Of a stretch of DNA of 64,000 bases, positions 42,869-53,923 are shown in pieces (within the stretch, counting starts at the first letter, position 1; each line of letters starts with the position of its first letter). The DNA is taken from positions 642,183 to 706,182 of the forward strand of contig CAUYUJ010015027.1 of the NCBI GenBank assembly GCA_963575745.1, read 5' to 3'. A model generated the notes under the pieces. The model was not told the DNA's origin. It saw nothing but the letters and a program-made list of their open reading frames with translations, and searched no databases. A program made the position numbers and the translations under genes. Source of the DNA: Prorocentrum cordatum (lineage: Eukaryota; Sar; Dinophyceae; Prorocentrales; Prorocentraceae).

Positions 42869-42975
42869 TCCTCGCTCCTCCTCCTCCTCCCTCCTCCTCC
42901 TCCTCCTCCTCCTCCTCCTCCTCCTCCTCCTCCTCCTCCTCCTCCTCCTCCTCCTCCTCCTCCTCCTCCTCCTCA
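42869..42975 (+). repeat. CTC triplet tract upstream of LINE2
   Basis: About 105 bp of nearly pure CTC on the + strand (GAG on the LINE2 coding strand), 16 nt outside the spliced leader. Confidence 0.95.
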
Positions 42976-44106
42976 TACCATGACGCCCAGATGCCTCCCC
43001 CCCTCGATCCTCCAGGGCCGAGGAAAAAGCTCAGGACCCCCCCCCTGCCTTCCCGCAAGGCATGGCCCAGCAACTCCGGCTCCCGGTGGGCGCCGTGCAG
43101 CCCGCGCCCGCCGCGCGCCTGGCGCAGCGCAGCCCCTCGGCGTCGCCTGGGCACCTCCGCCGCCGCCGCCGTCAGTCGCCGCCGAACTGTCGCCGCCACC
43201 GAGCCGTCGCCGCCGCCGCGCCGCCATGGCGCCGCCGCGCCTCCACAGCCGCCGCCTCTGGGGGCCCGTCGCCGCCGCCGCCGTCGTCGTCGTCGCCACC
43301 GTTGCCGCCGGCGCCGCGAGCCTCGAGGTTCGAGGTTCGCGAGTTGAGGTTCTCTGCCTTGCCTGGCCATTTTTGGGCCACTGAAGGTCTCTGGGGACCT
43401 CCTGGAGGTCGCCGCCGTCGGCCTCCGCTGTCGTCGTGCTTTCGTCGTATTGCTGTTTCGCCATTTTCGGCTTCTGGCGGCCCGTTCCGGGCCACGAGAT
43501 TTCCAAACCACGCGAACAACGTTCCATGATTGTTTCTCCTGCACCCCCAAGGTGCGCTCCAGCACGGAACGCAACTACGCCCAGCTCGCGAAGAATTGCC
43601 TACACACCGACTGGTGAGCTTGCCTCTTTTGCTTCGCACTGATGTTGTCCTTATTATGTTTGAGCAGGTCGCGCTGTTGTCTTTGCACTCTGCACGTGTG
43701 TGCGAGTGTGGCGTGTGTGTGTGTGCCTGTGGTGTGTAGATGCGGTGTCCGCCCTGCGGGCTCTATGCGGTCCGCTTGGCACGCGGGATGGTCGGCCGGG
43801 GTCTCCCCTGTTGGACCTTCCCTTCCTCAACAGTGCTGGGTGCACTCAGGTTGAACGCACCCCGTGCAATGCCCTCGCGACAATGACGTCACTTCGCTGG
43901 CTGACGAGAGTGTGTAGTGTGTATGTGTGCATGTATGTGTATGCGTGCGTGTTTGCACGTGTGTGTATTCGTGTTTCCACATGGTCGAACATCCAAACCT
44001 GCTTTGATAGCAGGGCCAAGCACTTGGCGATCCTTTCTCAAATACCATTCGATGTCGTCCGATGCACCGCGTCGTAACGGCCCGATGAATAATGGTAGCA
44101 ACAGCT
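42976..44106. other. Spacer with CCG triplets and GT-rich DNA
   Basis: 43150-43345 is rich in GCC/CCG triplets. 43680-43735 and 43905-43975 are GT-rich. Open frames here are composition-driven on one or both strands, and I support no gene. Confidence 0.5.
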
Positions 44107-44116
44107 TTATGTACCA

Positions 44117-44398
44117 TTAAAGGTGGGACATTGAGGGTAGCACCTTGCTCTCACCTTCCTTGAAACGCCAGTACCCCTCAGAGCGTTCGGAACGACTTTC
44201 AAGCCAGACACGAAAAACAAGTGAAGCCTCCCACTGCGCATCTGCCATTTCCAGTTGTTCGCGGTATCCGTCTTGCCTTGTTGAATGAAAGCGTTGTGAT
44301 GGAAGCGATCGCAATAGTTGGACACCATCAGCCAAATAACGTTGGCAAAGAGGATCGTGTGTCCCTGACGTGGCCTGCGCAATCAGGCCCGCCACCAA
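44117..44398 (-). CDS. Unrecognised 93-aa frame in a lower-GC island
   Basis: Starts MVAGLIAQATSGTHDPLCQR and reads as an ordinary mixed-composition protein (RYLADGVQLLRSLPSQRF; EMADAQWEASLVFRVWLESR). It lies directly downstream, in another frame, of the 127-aa frame at 44407-44790. The island is visibly lower in GC than its surroundings. No family recognised; it could be a fragment of a mobile element. Confidence 0.3.
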   Translation of the reverse strand: MVAGLIAQATSGTHDPLCQRYLADGVQLLRSLPSQRFHSTRQDGYREQLEMADAQWEASLVFRVWLESRSERSEGYWRFKEGESKVLPSMSHL

Positions 44399-44406
44399 AT
44401 CAAAAG

Positions 44407-44790
44407 TTATAATTCTGAATACGTAGGTGGTTCATCTGTGCCCTCTGGTTCCATCCATGTGGGCAGCCCCGACTGACGGATCACCAAGTCTGTCGTTGTT
44501 CTTGCTTTGTTGTTGAGAATTCTCTGTAAGTCGAGCATTTCTCGAATGAAGGCCTGATTGAGGTCGTCGTGATTGCAGTTGTTTCCAATGCCAGTCTGCG
44601 TTGTTGGAGCTACGACACAGTAGCTCGCTTCGCTTGTCCACATTGTTGCTTGGCCGATTGCCTCCTGGTTGGTGGCATCGCCCATGAAGTGAGAGAGTTC
44701 AAGGCTGTACAAGTTGTTCCCAACCACTTCTACCACACCCCCGCTGGACACCGACACAGCAATCCAGCTGCCTGCGGCTAGTCCCGCCAC
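44407..44790 (-). CDS. Unrecognised 127-aa frame with C-terminal PPxY motif
   Basis: Starts MAGLAAGSWIAVSVSSGG (a hydrophobic, small-residue N-terminus) and contains LNQAFIREMLDLQRILNNK and an acidic C-terminus, EPEGTDEPPTYSEL, ending in a PPxY motif. Composition is balanced and not repeat-driven. No family recognised. It may form one disrupted unit with the 93-aa frame downstream. Confidence 0.35.
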   Translation of the reverse strand: MAGLAAGSWIAVSVSSGGVVEVVGNNLYSLELSHFMGDATNQEAIGQATMWTSEASYCVVAPTTQTGIGNNCNHDDLNQAFIREMLDLQRILNNKARTTTDLVIRQSGLPTWMEPEGTDEPPTYSEL

Positions 44791-44939
44791 CGTGCCAGCG
44801 CAACCCTCTCCGTGCCGACCTTTCGAGCAGCGCCGGCACGGGCGTCATCTGTCACATGCGTCGTTCCGAGCCTTCAGAAAACTATAGCATGTGGCATATT
44901 ATTATGTGTCGTGTTCTTGGGCTCCTGTGGGGCAGTCAT

Positions 44940-45440
44940 GAGGGTATATTGGGGCCCTCTTGGGTCGCCTTGGAGCGTTTTGAGCCGTCTTGGGGACCTC
45001 CTGAGCCGTCTTGGGCTCTCTTGGGCCGTCTTGGGGGCTGTATTGGGTCGTTTCGGGGGCTCCTTGATCCGTCGTGGGGGTCCTTGGGTCCGTCTAGGGC
45101 CTGACTTGTGGCCAGCCTGGGCCATCTTCAGGCCATGTTGGGCAGCATCGGAGCTCTATTGGGTCGGCGTGGGATTACTGTGCATGCTAATTGGGCCGCC
45201 TGGAGTTGTTGGAAGCCCGATTCTGTTGGCCTCTTCGGGCTCTCCTGCCAGCCCTCCAATGGCCCTTGTGGGCCGCATCGGAAGCCTCAGTGGCCCTCTT
45301 GAGGCCATTTGGGGTGGTCTTGGTGCCAGAGGAGGCCGTCTTGGAGGCATCTTGGGCCAGCTTCGCATCGTCGATGGCTTGCCTGGGCCGTCTTGGAAGC
45401 CATCGTGGGCTACTGGGAAACTTTGGAGAAGGCTAGTGAG
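44940..45440 (+). repeat. CTTGGGG-type degenerate minisatellite (copy B)
   Basis: Same words as the array inside the LINE2 insertion: GCCGTCTTGGG, GGCCCTCTTGGG, CTCTTGGGCC. The unit is irregular, 15-30 bp. Confidence 0.82.
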
Positions 45441-46494
45441 GCGTCGAGCCGCCCAGAGAGGCACGGGGGGACGGGGGCGATGCACGCAGCACTCTGCTAG
45501 TGGGGGGGGGGGCTTAGCAGACTACAGCAACCCTACAGAGCAGCACCTGGCATTTTAACACGCCTCAGCGTGCCAGGGGGCACGGTGGCCCCGAAACTGC
45601 AATATAGTAAATCCCCACGCGGTTCATTTGAATCCTTGTGTCCTTGGCGGGCTACGCCATATAGGGAAAGGTTGTGCTCGAAACGGATGGCCATGTCCTT
45701 AGCACCATCCGTGAGCGCACTCTGCCACTTCTCGCCAGCGCACGTGACCTCTACAGATCGTGAGCTTCTGCAGCCTTGGGATCGCTTGTGTGCAATATGG
45801 CCCCACCGCCAGCTGCCATAGGAACTTCGCAGTAAGAATACGTCCCATGACGCTCGTATTTACCTGTTTGACGGGAGGGCCGGAGGGGCAGGACATCAGA
45901 ACGAGCGGGTCGGCGGGCGGCACGTTAGACGGGCGAGCGGACTTCCAATCAAGCGAACGGGCGGGGACCTAGGGTCGGGCGGGCGGGCCCGAACAGGCGT
46001 GTCGGGCCACGGACCCTAATGGGCTGGTCGGGCGGGCGGACCCGCAAGGACGGACGGGTTGGGCGGACAGGAGATTAAAGCGCGATTCGTGAGCAGATCG
46101 TGGGGGTTCTCATTCTCGCGCAAGAGAGCGATTCTAGAAGAAGTTGTAAGCAAGTCGATGCGAGAGTGGGATTCTTCAGTAAGTTGTAAGGAATTCTGAG
46201 CGATTGCGCGAGTCTTCAAGAGATTGTCAAGGAGTTCCAGGCGGGAGCCGATGTTGATGTAGCCAGGGGCCCAGGGGCACAGTTTGAGACCGACTATTTC
46301 CCTCGACGAAGGCACGGTGCGAGCGTCGAGGGGCGCATTACACTCTATCGCGAAGGCCTTACGGCCAGGACCGCCGACCCTGAAGGACGACGACCACGAG
46401 CACGGTCACGACCACGACCACGGCCACGACTCTGAACGCGACGACCACGGCGACGACGAAAGCCACTCAACAAATTGAGGGAATATCGTTGATT
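45441..46494. other. Spacer with GGGCGG-rich and CACGACCA tracts
   Basis: 45880-46080 is rich in GGGCGGGCGG-like words. 46385-46460 is a degenerate CACGACCACG repeat. No supported gene. Confidence 0.45.
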
Positions 46495-47000
46495 CTGCCT
46501 TCTTGGGGTTCTCTTGGGATTGCTCTTGGAGCTCTTTTTGGCCTCTGACGACGAAAAAACATTCAAACGTAAAGGAACATCGTTGATGTTGCCCCTTGGG
46601 GGTTCTCTTGAGAGTGTTCTTGTAGCTCTCTTGGGCCTCTTGTGAGCTTCTTGGGCGCCTCTTGGGGCCTCATGGGGGCATCTTGGAGCATCCTTCTGCC
46701 CTTTGAGAGGCCTCTTGGGCCGTCTTAGGGGCCATCTTGGGCCGCCTTGGGGGTCTCTTGGACAGTTAGCTGGCGCTCTCGGCAGCCTGCTGGTCCGTCT
46801 TGAGGCGATGTCGGGGCCTTCCTGGGCCGTCTTGGGGCGTCGGAAGATCAGACACGCGAGGACGGGAACAACATTGAAAAGCACAGTAAGCATCAATGAT
46901 TGTCTCGTCATGGGGCCCTCTTGGGGCTCCTCTTTGCGCCCTCTTAAGGCGTCTTGGGGGATCCTGAGGCCGTCTTGAAGACATGTTGGAGCGATCTTGA
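46495..47000 (+). repeat. CTTGGGG-type degenerate minisatellite (copy C)
   Basis: Third array of GGCCTCTTGGG and GCCGTCTTGGGG words. Two points in it (near 46555 and 46895) carry a related non-repeat segment including an AACATCGTTGATG / AGCATCAATGATTG-type word. Confidence 0.82.
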
Positions 47001-47819
47001 GTTGTTTCAGTGCCCTCTCGGAGGACGCAGCGGCACAAGTGAGCTCGAGGCGTCCGGGAGGCAAGAAATCGAAGGGGAAGCCTTCTCTCAGGGAGGGGTG
47101 TCCCCCCTGGGGAGGGGAGGGGGGGGGCGCACAACCCCCGCCCCCCCCCCGCCCTTTCTCCTAACGGGGAAGTGAGGGATCAAAGGCAAGGATCTTCCCT
47201 TCGACCCGATTGCGACGATGCTCGAGTTCCCTTTGGCTGGAACGCTTGAGGAGGAGGACCCACGGACAGGGGAGGAGTGGCGACGACGACGGCGACAACT
47301 CGAACGGAAACGCCCTTCACACACGCCGACAGGGTCGACGGATTGCATTGTTGATAGCAGAAAAACGCAGCAGACGGGAGACGAATAATTGATCTTGAGT
47401 TCTTGAGACGTCAGAGGCCACCAGCAACTCCAACAAAGTATATCTGCCCGACTGAAATTGTTCAGGTCGCCAGAAGTTTCGCGGAGGAGGTGGAGGAGGA
47501 GAAGGAGGAGGAGGAGGAGGAGAATGAGGAGGAGGAGGGGGCGAATAAGGAGGAGGATAAGGAGGAGGATCCCCCGGAGGCTTCTGAAGGCCACAAGAGG
47601 CCAGAAGACATGAGAAACCGCCGGTTCCCCACGTCAAATTCACTGGACGTTCCATTCCGCTTCCAAGTAGCTCCTGCCTGTCGCACCCCGAGGTTTGTCG
47701 GTATGAGACAGTTTTTATCCACCCAAGGGATAACACATGTTAGCCCCCCCCCCCTGCCCCACCCCCTCCGTGACGGAAGCGCCCCGGCCCGGTCCAGCGC
47801 GCGATCTTTGGCAGCCTAG
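47001..47819. other. Spacer with C/G homopolymers and a GGA tract
   Basis: Runs of C and G at 47101-47155 and 47742-47760, and a GAGGAGGAG tract at 47487-47575. No supported gene. Confidence 0.45.
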
Positions 47820-48232
47820 GGCCTGTGGTGCACGCGGGCATTGCTGGTGCCGCGGTGCACGCGGGCGTGCATTATGGTGTACGCAGGCACTACGGTGTAC
47901 ACTGGCGTTGTGGCGCACACAACTGTCGTTGCAGCAGCAGCTGTGGTGTACACAGGCATAGTGGGTGTACGCAAGATTTGTGCTGTACACATCACAAGCC
48001 CTGTGGTGTACACATGCGCCGTGAAGTACACAATCGCTGTAGTGCGCAAAGTCGTGTGCATTGTGTGCTATGATGTACCCACGCATCTCTTCCTACTTTT
48101 TCCTCCTACTCCCTCTTCAGTTTCGTCCTCCTCGTCGTCGTCCTCTTTGCGCATACAGGACGCGGACATTGTGGTGTACACAAGCATTGTGGTGCACACA
48201 GGCCTTGTGGTGCACACAGGCGTTGTGTTTCA

Positions 48233-48365
48233 CATTCGTTGTGGGCTCAAATTGTCCGAGGGTTCTTCGGGCCAGAAAACCAAGAATCACAATCACAGCA
48301 CATATTGAATATGATACATTTGGGCCCCCAGTAATTTCCTGGACGTTGGCTCCGCCGGGGCCGTA
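48233..48365 (+). repeat. Interspersed repeat, copy 1 of 2
   Basis: Shares with 48640-48760 the ordered words CAGAA, TCACAATCA, CACAT, GAA-TGTGATAC or equivalent, TTYGGGCCCCC, a TTTCC word, and TTGGCTCCGCC. Roughly 115 bp, moderately diverged. Confidence 0.6.
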
Positions 48366-48639
48366 TAGGTGTACATGCTGTTTGATGATGGCGCGCATCT
48401 TGGCAATTCTCTTTGGAAAAGAATGCGTGTCCCGAGCTGTCGACCCCATCGTGGGTTCCTTTTACTCCTCCTGCTCCTCCTGCTGGTGCTGCTACTCCTC
48501 GTGCTTCTCCCGCGTGTATTCCCTCGGCTATCGCCTCTCCGCGCGCCCCCAAGCCGCGTGGTATTCACGGGCGCCGTGGTGCGCGCAGTTGCCATAACGC
48601 GCACAGTCGCTATGGCGTACACAGGCGTTCTGGGCCCAA

Positions 48640-48760
48640 AATATCCCAGCGTTCCTTGGGTCAGAAGCAAATTATCACAATCAATTCACATGGTGAATGT
48701 GATACGTTCGGGCCCCCTGCGATTTTCCGGAGTTTGGCTCCGCCAGTGCCTTCCAGTGTA
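48640..48760 (+). repeat. Interspersed repeat, copy 2 of 2
   Basis: Second copy of the segment at 48233-48365, in the same orientation and again ending just before a GTGTACAC word of the minisatellite. Confidence 0.6.
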
Positions 48761-49164
48761 CACAAACAAGTTTTACGGTGCACGCAGGCACTATAGTATA
48801 TTTTAGTGCACAGGAGGACAGCAGTTGTGGTACACACAGGCGCCGTGGTGTGCATAATGTGATATACAAAGACGCTGTGGTGCACACAAGTTTTATGGGT
48901 TGTACAGTCGCCGTGGTGCAAACACATACCATGTCTGCAGCAGTTCTGGTGCACAAAGGCATTGTAGTGTACAGAGCCCGCTTTGTGCGGGCGACGACGA
49001 CGACGACGACGACGTAGGCGGCGCGCCTCGGGGGGCGCGAGCCGCGGCCCCCGTTACCTTTACCCCCCCCCCCATCCCCCCCCCGCCCCCCACTACCCCC
49101 CCCCCGGGTAACACGTGCTATCCCCCAAGAATTATGACATGTCTCTATGGCGAGACGGGCGTTT

Positions 49165-49500
49165 CGCCCGCGGGCCCTTTTCAACATGGGGTTATCACCG
49201 TCGCGCCGCGCACATTCGTTTAGAAAATTCGCAGCCGCTTCACGGATGGAGAGCGGCTTGTGTATGTTTTAACATGTGGCGTTCGCCTGAGCGCCGCGCA
49301 CATGAGTTCTTAAGCATCGCAAGAGTGTCACTGATGGAGGGTGGTTCTTTTTCAAAATGCGTGTGTCACCAGAGCGCCGCGCGCATTCGTTTAAAAAGCT
49401 TGCAGCAGCTTCACGGATGGAGAGCAGTTTCTTTTCAATATGTAGCTTTCGCCTCAGCGCGGCGCACGTTCGTGCTAAGCATGTGCAGCGTTTCCAATGA
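49165..49500 (+). repeat. ~85-bp tandem repeat, four copies
   Basis: Anchor word GCGCCGCGCAC at 49203, 49291, 49374 and (as GCGCGGCGCAC) 49457, giving periods of 88, 83 and 83. Other shared words are ACATTCGTTTA, CTTCACGGATGGAGAGC and a preceding AACATGTGG. Copies 1 and 3 are closest. Confidence 0.88.
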
Positions 49501-49824
49501 CTCTTATGGCCGACGTCCCAGGAATGGTGTTGTGGCACGATGTGGGATTGTCAGGGTGCACGGGTCATGTTGTTGCTTCGCGGCGCTGCAGTTCCAAAAA
49601 CGGTGTTTCGACGCAGATCAGGACCGTCAGGGCATAACGGTAATGTCGATTCGCGGCGTCGAAGCCCCATGGATAATGTTATGGCACGGCTCGTGATGTG
49701 CAGCCGATTGTGTTCCAACGGGGCATCTCTTGCGATGGCAACAGATGTTTGGTGGGTGTTCTGAGCAAGGAACTTGGAGGAAGGGCTTTATTGCAACATC
49801 GTTGATGGATATTGAGCTGACACT

Positions 49825-52800
49825 GGTCATTGTCCTCCTCCTCCCGTCGTCCTCCCTCTCCTCGTCCTCCTCCTCCTCCTATCCCTCCTCATCCTCATCG
49901 TCCTCGTCCTCGTCCTCCTGAGCCATCTCCTCCTCCTCCTCGTCCTCATTCTCCTCCTCCTCGTTTTCCTCCTCCTCCCTCTCCTCGTCCTCCTCCTCCT
50001 CCTCGTCCTCCTCCTCGTCCTCCTCATCCTCATCCTCATCCTGCCCCTCCTCCTCCTATTCCTCCTCCTCCTCATCCTCCTCGTCCTCGTCCTCCTCCTC
50101 CTCCTCCTGAGCCTCCTCCTCCTTCTCCTCCTCATCTTGTTCCTCCTCCTCCTCCTCCCTATCCGCTTCCTTATCCTTCTCTTCCTCCTCCTCCTCCTCA
50201 TCCTCATCCTCATCCTGCCCCTCCTCCTCTTCCTCATCCCCCTCCTCCCTCTCCCTCTCCCTCTCCTCCTCGTCCTCTTCTTCCTCCTCCTCGTCCGTCT
50301 CCTCCTCTTCTTCCTCCGCCTCATTCTCCTCCTCCTCCTCCCTCTCCTCGTCCACGTCCATGTTCTCGTCCTCTCCTGCCTCGTCCTCATCCTCCTCTTC
50401 GTCCCCGCCTGCGTCCTCGTCCTCCTCATCATCCTCCACCTCCTCCTCCTTCTCCTCTTCCTCCTCCTCCTCGTCCTCCCCATCCTCATCCTCATCCTGG
50501 TCCCCCTCTTCTTCCTCATCCCCCTCCTCCTCCTCCTCCTCCTCCTCCTATTCCTCCTCCCTCTCCTTCTCGTCCTCATTCTCCTCTTCCTCCTCCTTTT
50601 CCTCCTCCTTCTCCTCCTCCTCCTCCTCGTCATCCGCGCATCCCTCTCATCCTCCCCGTCCTCCTCCTCCTCCTCCTCCTCCTCCTCCTCCTCCTTGTCC
50701 GCACCCTCGTCCTCGTACTCGTCCTCGTCCTCGTCGTCCATATCGTCCTCCTCGTCCTCCTCCGCCGCCTGCTCCTCCTCATCCTACTCCGCCTTCTGGT
50801 CTTCCTCCTTCTCCTCCGTTCTTCCTCGTCCTCCTCCTCCTCCTTCTCCTTCCCGTCCTCCTCGTCCTCTTCCTCCTCCCTCTCCGCCTCCCCCTCATCC
50901 TTTTCTGCGTCCTCCTCCTCCTCCTCCTCCTCCTCCTCATCTGCTTCCTCAGTTTCATCTCCTCCTCCTCCTCCTCCCCCTCCTTCTACTCCGCATCATC
51001 CTCGTCCTCCTCCTCTCCGTTTCGTCCTCCTCCTCTTCATAGTATCTGATTACTCCTTCTCTTCTTTCTCCTCACCCTCCTCCTTCTCGTCCACGTATTC
51101 TTCCTCGTCCTCCTCATCCTCGTCCGCGTCCCCCTCGGCGTCCTCGCCTTCCCCCTCCTCCTCCTCCTTCGCCTCCGCCTCCTCCTCCTCCTCCTCCTCA
51201 TCCTCATCGTTCCCCTCTTCCTTCCCGTCCTCATCTTTCTCTTCCTCCTCCCTCTCCGCCTCTTTCTCCTTCTCCTCGTAATCCGCCTCCTCGTCCTCCT
51301 CATCGTCAACCCCCTTCGCCCCCTCCTCCTCCTCGTCATTCTCCTCTTTATCCTCCTCACCTTCTGCATCGTCACCCCCCTCCCCATCCTCCTCCTCATC
51401 CTCCTCATCCTCCTTGTTCTCCTCCTTTTCGTCCTCCTCCTCCTCCTTCCCGCCCTTCTCTTCCTCCTCCTCCTCCTCCTCCTCCTCCTCCTCCTCCTCC
51501 TCCTCCTTCTCCGTCGTCCCATACTCCACGTCCCCCATCTTCATCCTCCTTCTCCTCCTTCTCCTCCTGCTCCTCCTCCTCCTCCTTCTCCCCCTCCTAC
51601 TCCTCCTCCTCCACATCCTCTCTTTCCGTCTCCTCCTCCTTCGTCTCCTCTTCCTTCTATTCCTCTTCCTCATCATCTTGCCCCCCTCCCTCCTCATCAT
51701 CAGTATGCTTCCGCTCCTGATCCCCATCCTCTTCCCCCCCTCCTCCGGCTCCTCCTCCTCCTCTTCCTCATCCTCCTCCTCCTCAGCATCATCATCCTCG
51801 TCATCGTCCTCCTCAGCGTCCTCCCCTCTGCCCCATGTTCCTTCTTCTTCTCCTCCTCGTGATCATCGTCTTCCTCCACATCCTGCTTTCCGTCCTCCTC
51901 GTCCTCCTCCGCCTCCTCTTCCTCCTCCTCATCCTGCTGTCCTGCCTTTTCTTCCTCCGCCTCCTCTTCCTCCTCCTCCTCCTCCTCCTCCTCCTCATCC
52001 TCATCCTCTTCCTCCTCCTTCTCCGCCTCCACCTCCTCCTCCTCGTCCTCCTCCTAATCACCAGTCTCCTCAACATCATTCCCCTCCTCCTCCTCCTGCT
52101 CCTCCTCCTCGTCCTCCTCTCCCTCCTCCTTCTCTCCATCCTCATCGTTTTCGTCCTACTCCTCGTCCTCGTCGTCCTCCTCCTCCTCCTCCTCCTCCTC
52201 CTCGTCCTCCTCATTGTTCTCCTCGTCCTCTTCCGTTTCCTCATCCTCCCTTCCTCATTATCCTCTTCCTCATCATCCTCATCCTCATCTTCCTTCTCCG
52301 TTTCCTCATCCTCCTCATCTTCCTCCGCCTCCTCCTCCTCCTTCCCGCCCTTCTCTTCCTCCTCTTCCTCCCCCTCGTCCTCCTCCTCCTCATCCTCCTC
52401 ATCATCATCATGTGCATCAATCTTGTATTCCTCCATCTCCTTTTCCTCCTCCTCCTCAACTTCATCTTCCTCCTTCCCGTCCTCATCTCCTTTCTCATAT
52501 TCCCTCTACTTATCCTCCTCAGTCTCATCATCATCCTCCTCTTCCTCCTCCTCCTCTGCCTCCTCCTCTTTGTCCTCCTCCTCCTCTTCGTCCTGACCCT
52601 CCTCCTCCTCCTGCTCCTCTTCCTCCCATGCCGCATCCTCCTCCCTTCCTTTTCCTGATAAGAAACTTCCCCCCTGTCGCACCCCGCCTCTTTGTTCTTC
52701 CTCACCCTTCTCCTACTCCTCCTCATCATCATGCTCCTCCTTCTCCTCCTCCTTCTCGTCCTCCTCCTCCGTTCCTCCTCGTCCTCCTCCTCATCCTCCT

Positions 52801-53180
52801 CCGCTCTCTCATCCTCCGTTTCCGCCGCCTCCTCCTCGTCCTCTTCCTCGTCCTCGTCCTCGCCCTCCTCATCTTTCCCTTTTCCTCCTCCTCCTCATCC
52901 TCCTCCTCTGTCCCGCTCTTCTCTTCCTCCTCATCCCCCCTCTCCCTCTCCTCCTCCTTCTCATTTTCCTATTCCTCCTCCTCCTCCTCCACCTCATCTT
53001 CCTCCTCCTCATCTTCCTCCTCCTCCTCCGCCTCTGTCTCCTCATCCTCCTCCTCGTCCTCCTCCTTGTCCTCCTCCTCCTCGTCGTCCTATTCCTCCCC
53101 GTCCCCCTCCTCCTCCCCATCCTCCTCCTCCTCGTCCTCCTCCTCCTCGTCTTCCTCCTCCTCCTCGTCTTCCTCCTCGC
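49825..53180 (+). repeat. 3.3-kb CTC-type pyrimidine tract
   Basis: Nearly pure pyrimidine on the + strand: CTC, CTT, CGT and CAT triplets, period 3 throughout. The very long open frames on both strands (Ser/Pro/Leu or Arg/Glu repeats) are low-complexity artefacts. LINE3 follows directly, and DNA after LINE3 is again CTC-rich. Confidence 0.95.
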
Positions 53181-53206
53181 TGCCCAACCCTTTTTGATAT
53201 GACTAC

Positions 53207-53923
53207 TTCGTGTCGTTCCTGTCGACTCGAGCCGGCGGGATGGCTACGCTTCGGCTTCGATGCTTGCACGCAGGTCATCGTGTCCAGGCACGCCACGTCT
53301 TCCTCGCTCGTGGTCACGCCGCGCTCTACAACTTCAGCCATCAAGACTCCCACTACTAGGTCCGGGTGCCCAACGTGCACAGCTACGAGCTGCCAGAGCG
53401 GGCCCAGCAGGACATCGAACGATGCTGGCGCCAGGCTGTGGCGTGGGCTGCCCAGGACCACCATCACCGGCCCTGCATCGCAGTGGGCGATTTCAATGTT
53501 GGCGAGACGGTTCCACAGAGTTACGAGCACCCGAGTCCGCGTCATGCCACGCTGCGCCCTCGCGCGGCCCACAATGCCCACGCGGCCTCGTGGCAGCCCT
53601 TGTTTGACATGATGCTGGAGGTTACGATGGAAACCCCTACCCACTACGATCGCCAGCACTACTCCGCGAAATCCCTGGATAGACTCGTCCTCAGCCTCCC
53701 CACGAGCGACTTCGCGCAGCTCGACGTGCAGGTGGAGGTTCTTCAAGATGTGACAGGGATGTCAGACTCTTCAAGATGTGGCAGGGATGCCCAGGCTGAT
53801 GCGGTGGTTCGCCTCAGTCTGGGCTTCCAGTCGGGGTTGCCACCAGCTGACCGCACTATCCCTGCCTACATGTTTAAGAGCCCACTTTTTGGCGCCAAGC
53901 TTGGACAGCTATTGGGGCAGTGA
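53207..53923 (+). pseudogene. LINE3 endonuclease fragment
   Basis: ALYNFSHQDSHY then VHSYELPERAQQDIERCW, the catalytic CIAVGDFNVGE and YDRQ-LDRLVLSLP segments of the EEP fold. The first metal-binding Glu region is absent (5' truncation) and a TAG lies near 53358. A 28-bp tandem duplication (repeat word TTCAAGATGTG, near 53738 and 53766) shifts the frame before the terminal His. Confidence 0.7.

Larger units (their letters stand above)
47820..48980 (+). repeat. GTGGTGCACACAGGC-type minisatellite in three blocks
   Basis: Units near 16-24 bp, such as TGTGGTGCACACAGGCGTTG, GCGGTGCACGCGGGC and GTGGTGTACACAGGC, fill 47820-48060, 48165-48240, 48575-48640 and 48770-48980. Two unrelated copies of a ~115-bp segment lie between the blocks. 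Open frames (VVHTGVV-type) are artefacts. Confidence 0.85.

Noticed and set aside
49830-51281. Very long Ser/Pro and Arg/Glu open frames across the CTC tract
   Set aside because: Period-3 low-complexity DNA gives open frames in several registers and both strands; not evidence of genes.
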